Below, piece after piece: positions 1 to 5,621 of a stretch of 5,621 nt of DNA. The notes under the pieces were generated by a model. It did no database searches. It was not told the DNA's origin and saw nothing but the letters and a program-made list of their open reading frames with translations. Source of the DNA: Bacteroidia bacterium. Its GTDB lineage: Bacteria; Bacteroidota; Bacteroidia; Cytophagales; Cyclobacteriaceae. Both the position numbers and the translations under genes were made by a program. Every line of letters starts with the position of its first letter. Positions within the stretch are counted from its first letter, which is position 1. Where the stretch lies: assembly GCA_012031955.1 (NCBI GenBank), contig JAAURZ010000194.1, forward strand, positions 1-5,621, written 5' to 3'.

Positions 1-272
1 TCATGAGTTTTTTCCATTCACTTTTATTTCCATAACAGAGGGTTGGCCGATGATGGAAAAGGTACGGAAAGGCACGCGCTTATTCAACCCAATTTCTACC
101 GACATGCTCTGCACACTAAGGTACTGGCCCCACAAGCCGATAACCACGCAACAAGCGCAGCGCCCGGAGGCTGTTCGCAACCTACCCGTTATGCGGCACG
201 GGCAAACATTTGTCGTCTAATCAATTGAAAACCAAAATATTGCAGGCTATGGCAAGTTCTTTGATAACGCGG
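1..272. other. Left-edge region without a confident gene
   Basis: No gene can be called here with confidence. Two antisense frames are open. On the + strand, a frame enters from the left edge and stops with TAA at 218-220; its only early ATGs are at 50 and 53. On the - strand, a frame is open from 216 and stops with TGA at 3-1. The last 34 codons of that - strand frame, starting at an ATG at 105, look more protein-like, with alternating hydrophobic residues ending in MEIKVNGKNS. Its upstream part is cysteine-rich and unconvincing. Either could be the tail of a decayed or truncated gene. The two readings share codon register on opposite strands, so at most one is likely to be real. The 3' half is occupied by the bulged inverted repeat annotated separately. 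Confidence 0.35.
136..197 (+). repeat. Bulged nested inverted repeat, attC-like
   Basis: The outer arms are GCCGATAAC (136-144) and GTTATGCGGC (188-197). They pair over 9 bases, with one extra base in the right arm. The inner arms are GCGCAGC (155-161) and GCTGTTCGC (170-178). They pair over 7 bases, with an extra TT in the right arm and an 8-base loop. Weaker outer pairing of GCCC (127-130) with GGGC (200-203) is also possible. Nested stems with unpaired spacers and extrahelical bases, AAC on the left, GTT on the right and about 62 bases in total are the general layout of integron attC sites. Against this, GTTATGC has a T where the GTTRRRY consensus expects a purine, and the left box fits the consensus poorly. 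No integrase or second clear site is visible. The resemblance is seen in the sequence; recombination function is inference. Confidence 0.3.
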
Positions 273-296
273 ATGAAAAAACTCAAAGACTTATGA
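273..296 (+). other. Seven-codon ORF ending in an ATGA overlap
   Basis: ATG at 273 opens MKKLKDL and ends with TGA at 294-296, which overlaps the next ATG at 293 in an ATGA arrangement. The codons following the A6 run (276-281) are one base out of frame with the JAB-like protein. If the run were five A residues, the same ATG would read MKNSKTYEKYL directly into its membrane helix. Likewise, six instead of five A residues at 296-300 would let ATG 293 read MKKYLILK into it. So this is either a coupled leader ORF, a slippage site, a sequencing error, or the scar of a frameshift. I favour a damaged or slippage-dependent start over a functional leader peptide. Confidence 0.3.
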
Positions 297-345
297 AAAA
301 TACCTCATCCTCAAGACTATCCCGCGCCTGCTGTTTATCAGCGGC

Positions 346-921
346 ATGCTGGCCCTCGGTGTATGGACATTATCAACCAGATACTCGGAAATGCACGTCG
401 CCTCAAATATGGTGGCCACCATCGAAACCGACTCCATCGATTGTCATCACTTCAAGGGAAAATTCTTCCCGATCTCCCAAGCCTCAAAAGCTTTTGAATT
501 CATGTGGAACCACAGCTTTGAAAAATGCGACCCCAACGCAAGAAACCGATGGAAGCCGAATGCGATTCGCGAAACGGCTGCATGGATTACAACCGAAGGC
601 ATTATCGTGCAACCGTGGGACGGCCCCATTGTCGACAAAAACGGGAACACTGTGTACCCCTATATGTCTAACCGGTTTCATCCTGGCAAGGGTGGCGTGT
701 CTTACAATAACTACCTGCCGTTCGACCGCGACAAAATGGTGGTTACATTTGAAGGCCGCAGTTACCAGGTGATTGGACAAGTTCATACACATCCTGCCCG
801 CCTCGATGACAAAGGAGACCTTACGCAGGACAAATTGATTGCTGAATTGCTCAATATTCCGGTGTACAATATTAACCAGGACGTCATTGCCCGTGCTACC
901 GGCGAAGGATTGGCAGCGTGA
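346..921 (+). CDS. Membrane-anchored JAB/MPN-like HTHP-motif protein, start disrupted
   Basis: This is an uncharacterised 191-residue frame from the first in-frame ATG. The same frame is open and protein-like back to 277, where it reads through the hydrophobic stretch YLILKTIPRLLFISGM into MLALGVWTL. The natural protein is therefore about 210-215 residues with an N-terminal membrane helix. No start codon exists in frame between 277 and 346. The ATGs at 273 and 293, each followed by an A-run, would enter this frame with a one-base change in the run. The mature part has a TTEGIIVQPWDGP segment, then VIGQVHTHP (histidines 147 and 149), then a DLTQDK acidic segment and the strand IPVYNI. This order resembles the HxHP...D core of JAB/MPN-fold or DUF4329-type domains. 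The usual serine between the histidines and the aspartate is not in its normal place, so peptidase activity is doubtful. It may be an orphan effector, a processing enzyme or a cassette-borne protein; no partner gene is visible. The stop is TGA at 919-921. Confidence 0.6.
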   Translation: MLALGVWTLSTRYSEMHVASNMVATIETDSIDCHHFKGKFFPISQASKAFEFMWNHSFEKCDPNARNRWKPNAIRETAAWITTEGIIVQPWDGPIVDKNGNTVYPYMSNRFHPGKGGVSYNNYLPFDRDKMVVTFEGRSYQVIGQVHTHPARLDDKGDLTQDKLIAELLNIPVYNINQDVIARATGEGLAA

Positions 922-1125
922 AGCGACCCTCTAGTCTACTGTTTCAAAAGCCAAAACGAAGCGGGCAACTTGCTACAGCAATCGCCAGGTAGACTTGTTA
1001 TTAACCAAGGTGTCAGGGCCTGCGCAACTCATCGTTTCGCACTTACACTTCCGTGGAAACACAACCGCCGACAACGTAGAATTCGCTTGCCAATACCCGA
1101 AATTTGAACATATTGCATGTAGAAT
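922..1125. other. Intergenic gap before the kinase gene
   Basis: No convincing gene is present. The gap holds the inverted repeat at 933-995 and, directly after it, a small bulged hairpin at 994-1009 (CTTGTT/AACCAAG) without a T-tract. A GAAATTTG element at 1099-1106 is one mismatch from the Bacteroidota -7 consensus TAnnTTTG and lies about 20 bases before the kinase ATG. I see no matching upstream TTG element at the expected distance, so it is only a weak promoter candidate. Confidence 0.4.
933..995. repeat. Inverted repeat with 7-bp arms in the intergenic gap
   Basis: AGTCTAC at 933-939 and GTAGACT at 989-995 are perfect inverted repeats 49 bases apart. Pairing extends by two more bases (TG/CA) if G988 is left unpaired. 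Inside, TTGCT (970-974) and AGCAA (977-981) form a second, tighter palindrome. It is not followed by a T-tract, so it is not a standard intrinsic terminator. Its position 12 bases past a stop codon would suit a transcript 3' structure. It lacks the AAC/GTT ends of an attC site, although its 63-base span matches that of the structure at 136-197. Confidence 0.3.
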
Positions 1126-3111
1126 ATGGGTATGCGGGCACCAGTCTGGTTGTGTTTTGTTTTTCTTGTCGTTGCTTTCCCTTCCATTGGACAAATTCCC
1201 TCGACGCTCTCGTCGGCCAGCAACAGGCTCGACGATCAAATACAGGTTTTAATCGATACAACAGGCGGTCTGTCATTCAGCCAAATACTGGAGACGCACG
1301 CGCAGTCAAGATTCTTCGTTAAGGGCGATCTTGTTTTCGGCTACCTCGCGGCCCCTATCTGGTTGAAGTTTAAAGTCCGCAATCCCGACCCACAGAAGGT
1401 CTGGTATGTCGACATCCCGGCGCCCTTCCTGGAATATGTAGACTTTTACCAACTGCTGCCCGATAGCAGTTGGCAACACCTTCAGGCCGGCTACTATCGA
1501 AAACAATCTGTGCGGCCTTTGCCGCATACCAGTCACGTTTTTCCGCTGGTGTTCAACAACAACGGAGAAGCGACTTGCTACATACAAATCACAGGCAGCA
1601 GTCCAAAGACATTTCCTGTTTACGTGTTGGAGCGGGAATACTTTTATGAAAAGACGAGGCTGGAAGACGTAGGCTATGGTCTCTTCTTCGGCATTCTTGC
1701 GGCCATGTTCTTTTTCAACTTGTTCCTGTACTCAAGCTTACGACACATCGTCTACCTGCTTTATGTTGGAACCATCATTTGCACGATCGCTATTTTTCTC
1801 GGCGCGTCGGGGTATGGCGGAAAGTTTTTGTGGCCCGAACATCCAATGCTCAATTTTTATGCGGGCCGCATGCCGCTCGGTCCTTTGGCCGTCATGATCG
1901 CCCTGTTTGCCATCTACTTCTTGCAGGTGAAAAAGTACAGCAAGGTAATGTATTACCTACTGCTGTCGCTGATCTTGCTCGGGCCGGTCGCCATGCTGCT
2001 GGTGGCTACCGGCGCCATGTCTTCCGCGGGCAACAACCTGATCACGGTGTCTATACTCATATATATCACCTGTGGCATTGTGTGCCGGCTGCGGGGTAAC
2101 CCAACGGCTACATACTTTATAGCCGCCTGGGCCATTTACTTTGTCGGCGGGCTGTTGCTCACGCTCAGGAACAGCGGGTTTTTCGATTTTAACTTCTGGA
2201 CTACCCATTTTGTGGAGATTGGCGCGACACTTGAAACGGTGATTATCGCCTTTGCGCTTGCCGACCGCTATCGCCGTCTGAAACGCGAGAAGGAACAGGC
2301 GCAGCAACAAGTGATCGATCTGCAGCGCCAAACCAATGAGCAGCTTGAATCGAAAGTGGCAGAACGGACTGAGCAACTTGTGGCAGCGAATACCGAACTG
2401 CAGGCGATGCTGGAAACAAACCAACTGCAAACCAAAATTATTGAAGACAAGAACACAGAACTTGATGCTTTCTTCTACCGCATCTCGCACGATTTAAAGG
2501 GTCCCATCGCGTCGCTCATTGGCCTGGCGTCGCTTGCAAAAGCGGAAGTTAACGACGCGAAAGCGAAGGAGTATTTCGGTATGCAACTGCAGCAAACGAA
2601 AAGACTGAATGCGATCGTCAACAGCCTTTCCGATTTGACGCGCCTGAACAACGAGCGTCCATTTTATGAGAAAATCGATTTCACCAAGTTGGTTGCCGAT
2701 TGTATCGCGTCGCTTAATGCGGTGCCGAACTTCGAGAAGGTCAGCTTCGAAAGAGACATCCGCGTAGGTTCCGATTTCCATTCCGAGTGGGCGCTTATGA
2801 CAGCCATTGTGCAAAACCTGGTTGAAAATGCCGTCAAGTATGGGCACCCGCATACGCCGGTGGTGCGAATAGCGGTGCGCTCACACAATCAACAGTTGGT
2901 TATAGAAGTGGAAGACAACGGCAACGGAATAGCGGAGGAGCACCGCGATAAAATCTTTGAACTGTTTTACCGGGCCAATAAGCAGGCAACCGGCTCGGGC
3001 CTCGGCCTGTACATTTTGAAGCGGTCGGTCGAAAAGCTGCGCGGCACGGTGCAGCTTTCCAGCGAGTTAAACAGGGGCTCGACTTTTACGATCACGTTGC
3101 CCCATCATTGA
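1126..3111 (+). CDS. 7TMR-DISM sensor histidine kinase
   Basis: This is a complete 661-residue membrane sensor kinase that would autophosphorylate a histidine and pass the phosphate to a response regulator not present in the window. In order, it has: a signal peptide (about 1-22), ending before QIPST; a beta-rich periplasmic domain of the 7TMR-DISMED2 type (about 30-175); seven hydrophobic helices (about 181-380); a charged, glutamine-rich coiled coil (about 381-445); a HisKA dimerisation domain with YRISHDLKGP, phospho-acceptor His455; and a HATPase domain with N box LVENAVKYG (Asn568), G1 box DNGNGI (597-602), F box IFELF and G2 box GSGLGL (623-628). All catalytic boxes are intact. DISMED2 domains are proposed in the literature to bind carbohydrate-like ligands; the actual ligand here is unknown. 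There is no PAS domain or receiver domain. The ATG at 1126 is chosen because it gives the full signal peptide; ATG 1132 is an alternative, and neither has a clear Shine-Dalgarno. Its 3' end overlaps the convergent amylase gene. Confidence 0.93.
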   Translation: MGMRAPVWLCFVFLVVAFPSIGQIPSTLSSASNRLDDQIQVLIDTTGGLSFSQILETHAQSRFFVKGDLVFGYLAAPIWLKFKVRNPDPQKVWYVDIPAPFLEYVDFYQLLPDSSWQHLQAGYYRKQSVRPLPHTSHVFPLVFNNNGEATCYIQITGSSPKTFPVYVLEREYFYEKTRLEDVGYGLFFGILAAMFFFNLFLYSSLRHIVYLLYVGTIICTIAIFLGASGYGGKFLWPEHPMLNFYAGRMPLGPLAVMIALFAIYFLQVKKYSKVMYYLLLSLILLGPVAMLLVATGAMSSAGNNLITVSILIYITCGIVCRLRGNPTATYFIAAWAIYFVGGLLLTLRNSGFFDFNFWTTHFVEIGATLETVIIAFALADRYRRLKREKEQAQQQVIDLQRQTNEQLESKVAERTEQLVAANTELQAMLETNQLQTKIIEDKNTELDAFFYRISHDLKGPIASLIGLASLAKAEVNDAKAKEYFGMQLQQTKRLNAIVNSLSDLTRLNNERPFYEKIDFTKLVADCIASLNAVPNFEKVSFERDIRVGSDFHSEWALMTAIVQNLVENAVKYGHPHTPVVRIAVRSHNQQLVIEVEDNGNGIAEEHRDKIFELFYRANKQATGSGLGLYILKRSVEKLRGTVQLSSELNRGSTFTITLPHH

Positions 3112-5039
3112 GTCGCATCTTCTTCTTGCGGCGCCAGCAGCATTGCGCTTCGCGGCTTAAGTTCCACCACCAGAAATCCATCGAGTGGCCGGCCAAGCGT
3201 TCCGGTTATCAAATTCATGTAGTTCGATTCGGACGATACGGCCAGGCTCAATTGCTGCACACTGTTGCTCAAGTTAAACACGGCGATCACCTCATGGTCG
3301 TTAAAGAAGCGACGATAACCGAAAAGTTTGCGTGCGTCGTCTACGATACTGAATTCGATGTTGCCATGTGCCAGCTCGGTATGGTCGCGTCTTATCTGTA
3401 TAAGTTTGCGGTAATAATTGAAAAGGTCTTCATTAAACTTCACTTCATCGATGGGGCGCGCTTCTCCCAGCGGATGAACGGATTCCTGCTCGAATGTCAT
3501 ATCAGGCCAGATCAAGGGCTTCCGGTTGTCGGGATCATCGGCGCCCCACATGCCCATTTCATCACCACCCCAAATGTGGGGTGCACCCACATACGTGAAT
3601 TGATGGGCCAGCAGCAGCCTGAGCGTTTGATAGGTCTCTTCATCCGGCTTGTTAATCTTGTAGGAATTTCCGGGCAGCGGTTTCGAATTGTACTTGTATT
3701 TGTTTTTGTTGAACAGCGACGTTAGCGCACGTGGCGCATCGTGCGACGACATCACGTTCATCATCGCCTGCGTATTATCGACTCTCAAATTCGAATTGAG
3801 CCGATTGAGTTCCTCGACAAACGCCGACACATTCAAGGTGTCGGGCGCCGCTGCGAACAGGTGGCGCGCCGCGCGATACCAGCGATAGTTCATCACTGCG
3901 TCAAAAACATCTCCTTTAAGGAATGGTTCGGGATCAAGCAAGTGGTCGGGCCACTCCTCCCACCACACCTCTCCCACCAGGTATGCATCAGGATTTATGC
4001 CTCGCACCATGTGTCTGTATTCGCGCCAGAAGCCAAGGCCTATTTCGGCAGCCACATCAAGCCTGAAGCCATCGACGCCGTCTTCCGGGTTTCCGTCGCC
4101 GTTGGGGTCAAGCCATCGTCGCGACACGTGGAATATATGTTGCTTCACCATACTGTCATACAAGTTGCCTTCGTACGCTTGTATTTTTCCGCCTTCGTGC
4201 AAAACAGTTTCTTTTATTTCGGGCAAGTCCTTTACGCCGAACCAACCTTTCATCTCCAACTCATCGGCCAGTGTGTTGGGGTCATCGAACCTTTTCACCC
4301 AGTACCAGTTCACGTAGCGGGATGCGGCGCCCTGCTTGCGTATGTCTTCCACGGCCCAGAAGCCAAGCCCCGTGTGATTCCACGAATAATCCATGATCAC
4401 TTTAATACCCTTGTCGTGCAACGCTTTGATCACCTCCACAAACATTTCGTCGGCACCTGTCATCTTCCACGTGCCAGGGTTGTCGGGCACTTCAGTGGCC
4501 ATCAAGGCTACGTCTTCTTTCGGCGACGGGCCGAAGTTCCGGTCTATGTGGCGCCAATGCCGAGGGTCGTACTTATGCAGCGAAGGCGCGTCGTTAAGCG
4601 GGTTGAAATACACCGCGGTGATTCCCAGAGAATCGAGATAGTCTATTTTATTGAGTACTCCCTGCAGGTCGCCGCCATATCGACGGAGTTGAAGTTTCTG
4701 TTCGAAGCGTTCTATTTTGCCGCCATACCAGTCGACGGTGTCTTCCAACTCGTCGAAATACCGGTCGGGCTTGTACCAGTCCTGCGTCCACGGCGTGATG
4801 GCCCAACTATCAGGATAATAACCGGGATATGATCCTGCGATGTCGTTGCGAGTGGGGTCGTTGCCTGTATCTCCGTTACTAAACCTTTCCACAAAAATCT
4901 GGTACCAGATGGCTGTCTTCGACCACTCGGGTACATGATCGATGGGAACATCCGGCTTTCGTTGTTCTTGCTTCAGGTCGCATGATGTGAACAGGAAACA
5001 TAGCACCGCACACACGCAAGTCATCATTCGTATAAGCAT
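3105..5039 (-). CDS. GH13 alpha-amylase/neopullulanase-like lipoprotein
   Basis: This 644-residue enzyme should hydrolyse alpha-1,4-glucosidic bonds in starch, glycogen, pullulan or maltodextrins. The N-terminus is a lipoprotein signal with lipobox LFTSC (Cys20), so it is membrane-anchored, periplasmic or surface-exposed. The TIM-barrel begins at about residue 42 (AIWYQIFVERF). All conserved GH13 regions are present: HKYD at 155-158; region I VIMDYSWNH (Asp217, His222); the LPEIKE segment (272-277) at the region V position; region II GFRLD (Arg326, nucleophile Asp328); region III LVGEVWW (acid/base Glu357); and region IV SSHDAPR (His433, Asp434). GGDEMGMWGADDPDNRKP (491-508) follows, then a C-terminal beta domain. 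The SHD form of region IV and the GGDEMGMWG segment point to the cyclomaltodextrinase/neopullulanase side of GH13, but there is no room for the N-terminal domain those enzymes usually carry. Substrate preference cannot be settled here. No SusCD genes or regulator are adjacent. The start ATG at 5039 has no strong Shine-Dalgarno. Confidence 0.93.
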   Translation of the reverse strand: MLIRMMTCVCAVLCFLFTSCDLKQEQRKPDVPIDHVPEWSKTAIWYQIFVERFSNGDTGNDPTRNDIAGSYPGYYPDSWAITPWTQDWYKPDRYFDELEDTVDWYGGKIERFEQKLQLRRYGGDLQGVLNKIDYLDSLGITAVYFNPLNDAPSLHKYDPRHWRHIDRNFGPSPKEDVALMATEVPDNPGTWKMTGADEMFVEVIKALHDKGIKVIMDYSWNHTGLGFWAVEDIRKQGAASRYVNWYWVKRFDDPNTLADELEMKGWFGVKDLPEIKETVLHEGGKIQAYEGNLYDSMVKQHIFHVSRRWLDPNGDGNPEDGVDGFRLDVAAEIGLGFWREYRHMVRGINPDAYLVGEVWWEEWPDHLLDPEPFLKGDVFDAVMNYRWYRAARHLFAAAPDTLNVSAFVEELNRLNSNLRVDNTQAMMNVMSSHDAPRALTSLFNKNKYKYNSKPLPGNSYKINKPDEETYQTLRLLLAHQFTYVGAPHIWGGDEMGMWGADDPDNRKPLIWPDMTFEQESVHPLGEARPIDEVKFNEDLFNYYRKLIQIRRDHTELAHGNIEFSIVDDARKLFGYRRFFNDHEVIAVFNLSNSVQQLSLAVSSESNYMNLITGTLGRPLDGFLVVELKPRSAMLLAPQEEDATQ

Positions 5040-5140
5040 CAGCTGGTCACTCTTTGGTTATGCCATTATCGGCGTCTCAATTTAGCGAATAGTAAATCGA
5101 ATGCGGAACCAATGTCGCCAGATTACTTCTCCGGTCCGTT

Positions 5141-5144
5141 GAGG
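5141..5144 (+). promoter_or_regulatory. Shine-Dalgarno GAGG ahead of the 35-codon ORF
   Basis: GAGG is followed by five A residues and then ATG. It stands out because the two large genes in the window have no comparable element. It supports the small ORF's start but could be coincidental. Confidence 0.2.
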
Positions 5145-5149
5145 AAAAA

Positions 5150-5257
5150 ATGAAGAACATGCACGCCGATGCCAGGGTAACGGGCAGGCATGAATGCAAT
5201 GGATGCTTCTTATGGTCGTACATCGAGAAGAAAGCGTTTATTGAATTTTTTGATTAA
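5150..5257 (+). CDS. Possible 35-residue small protein with CxxC
   Basis: This unrecognised short ORF starts with ATG at 5150, preceded by GAGG at 5141-5144 with a five-A spacer. That is a well-placed Shine-Dalgarno and the best one in the window. The product begins MKNMHADARV, has a CNGC pair (Cys16, Cys19), a short aromatic segment FLWSYIEKKAF, and ends EFFD at TAA 5255-5257. It would be divergent from the amylase and would end 11 bases short of the convergent VPS10-like gene. The CxxC could bind metal or form a disulfide, but one CxxC in 35 residues proves nothing. It may equally be chance in a non-coding leader. No promoter was recognised ahead of it. Confidence 0.2.
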   Translation: MKNMHADARVTGRHECNGCFLWSYIEKKAFIEFFD

Positions 5258-5268
5258 GAACTTCATGG

Positions 5269-5621
5269 CTATTTGCCCGTGTTTTCAACGCGCACTGCTC
5301 CAATGCCTGCCTCCCACATTTTCTTGTTGAGCGCGGGTATATCCATATCCATCAGTTGTCGCGCCCGGGCTTCCAGCGTTTTCCATTCAGCATCGAGCTC
5401 CGCCGCGCGGTCGCGTGCAGGCTTGTTTACGCTGGGTATATCGCTCTCTGTCTGGTTGATTACAAACAGGTAGTTAGCTGTGAATTTGTTCGGGTAGTTT
5501 TCAACATCGTCATACGCTTTGGATTTGCGTTGCACCATGTCCTCGTCCCACGCTTTCATTTTACTTATCAGTGACTCGCCTTCTTTCCTAAGCGCATCGT
5601 ACTTGTTGTCGTGCAAATCCT
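5269..5621 (-). CDS. C-terminal end of VPS10/sortilin-type beta-propeller protein (partial)
   Basis: The frame is open to the right edge, so only about the last 117 residues are present and the gene starts outside the window. A TTG at 5616 is within the gene and should not be taken as its start. The segment is helical and charged, with DALRKEGESLISKMKAWDED, then YLFVINQTESDIPSVNKPA, then a long helix with AAELDAEWKTLEARARQLMD and a conserved-looking end NKKMWEAGIGAVRV before TAG (5271-5269). From memory of the family, this tail closes large (about 1000-residue) secreted Bacteroidota proteins built from BNR/VPS10 beta-propeller repeats, often annotated as glycosyl hydrolase, though enzymatic activity is generally unproven. 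The propeller itself is not visible here. The assignment therefore rests on the tail alone. Confidence 0.7.
   Translation of the reverse strand, partial: DLHDNKYDALRKEGESLISKMKAWDEDMVQRKSKAYDDVENYPNKFTANYLFVINQTESDIPSVNKPARDRAAELDAEWKTLEARARQLMDMDIPALNKKMWEAGIGAVRVENTGK

Larger units (their letters stand above)
5040..5268. other. Intergenic gap upstream of the amylase
   Basis: This 229-base gap lies between the amylase start and the stop of the VPS10-like gene, both on the - strand. I find no clear -33/-7 Bacteroidota promoter pair ahead of the amylase and no T-tailed terminator hairpin after the VPS10-like stop, so co-transcription cannot be excluded. It contains a candidate small ORF on the + strand (5150-5257). 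Two overlapping - strand mini-ORFs (5266-5210 and 5223-5077) are judged unlikely to be genes. Confidence 0.4.

Noticed and set aside
43..228. 61-codon + strand ORF at the left edge
   Set aside because: It starts at TTG, has no ribosome-binding site, has a low-quality translation, and runs through the inverted-repeat structure.
240..263. Possible Bacteroidota promoter (TTG ... TTCTTTG) ahead of the JAB-like gene
   Set aside because: The -7-like element matches only TTTG, and its spacing to the TTG is about 13 bases, too short for the usual arrangement.
293..772. 159-codon + strand ORF overlapping the JAB-like gene
   Set aside because: The translation is rich in Ser, Thr, Pro and Cys with no recognisable fold pattern, whereas the other frame gives a membrane helix and an HTHP motif. 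Its ATG may still matter as a misframed start.
1957..2490. 177-codon - strand ORF within the kinase gene
   Set aside because: It is antisense to the membrane and coiled-coil part of an intact kinase. Its composition reflects the complement of those codons.
3108..3725. 205-codon + strand ORF just after the kinase stop
   Set aside because: It lies fully inside the amylase coding region on the opposite strand and shows no domain pattern.
3741..4832. 363-codon + strand ORF antisense to the amylase
   Set aside because: It is a shadow of the GH13 gene, whose catalytic motifs are intact on the - strand. The antisense product is His/Val/Arg-rich with no recognisable motif.
5077..5223. 48-residue - strand ORF with a hydrophobic centre in the amylase leader
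   Set aside because: No ribosome-binding site was seen. It ends 37 bases before the amylase start and overlaps the better-supported + strand small ORF. The hydrophobic stretch alone is not enough.
5210..5266. 18-residue - strand ORF (MKFLIKKFNK...) directly after the VPS10-like stop
   Set aside because: It is too short to support, although its ATG lies just past the preceding stop codon. Lys/Phe richness is expected from AT-rich intergenic sequence.

Overview
The window looks like chromosomal DNA of a Bacteroidota bacterium, probably of the Cytophagales type. This is inferred from gene content, not from a marker gene. The supporting signs are a DISM-type seven-transmembrane histidine kinase, a GH13 amylase carried as a lipoprotein, and the C-terminal tail typical of large Bacteroidota VPS10/sortilin-type beta-propeller proteins. 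Most starts also lack a clear Shine-Dalgarno sequence. Base composition looks moderate, roughly half G+C by eye.

Layout. Positions 1-272 hold no gene I can call with confidence. They do hold an imperfect inverted-repeat structure (136-197) whose nested, bulged stems and AAC...GTT ends resemble an integron attC site. Next, on the + strand, is a small protein with a membrane-anchor-like N-terminus and a JAB/MPN-like HTHP motif (coding frame visible from 277, first in-frame ATG at 346, stop at 921). Its natural start appears to be out of frame at short A-runs. A roughly 200-base gap (922-1125) contains an inverted repeat. A full-length hybrid sensor-type kinase follows (1126-3111, +): signal peptide, 7TMR-DISMED2-like extracellular domain, seven membrane helices, coiled coil, HisKA and HATPase. 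Convergent to it, and overlapping its stop codon by 7 bases, is a 644-residue GH13 alpha-amylase/neopullulanase-like lipoprotein (3105-5039, -). A 229-base gap (5040-5268) contains a possible 35-codon + strand ORF with a GAGG ribosome-binding site. The right edge is the 3' end of a VPS10-like protein gene on the - strand (5269 to beyond 5621).

How the genes work together. The amylase would cleave alpha-glucans at the cell surface or in the periplasm. The kinase carries a periplasmic domain of a class proposed in the literature to bind carbohydrate-like ligands, but no response regulator lies in the window, so a sensory link between kinase and amylase is only a hypothesis. The left 1 kb looks like accessory DNA and the right 4.5 kb looks like ordinary housekeeping or catabolic DNA. 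The best candidate for something undescribed is the pairing at the left end: an attC-like hairpin just upstream of a membrane-anchored JAB-like protein with a slippage-prone start.
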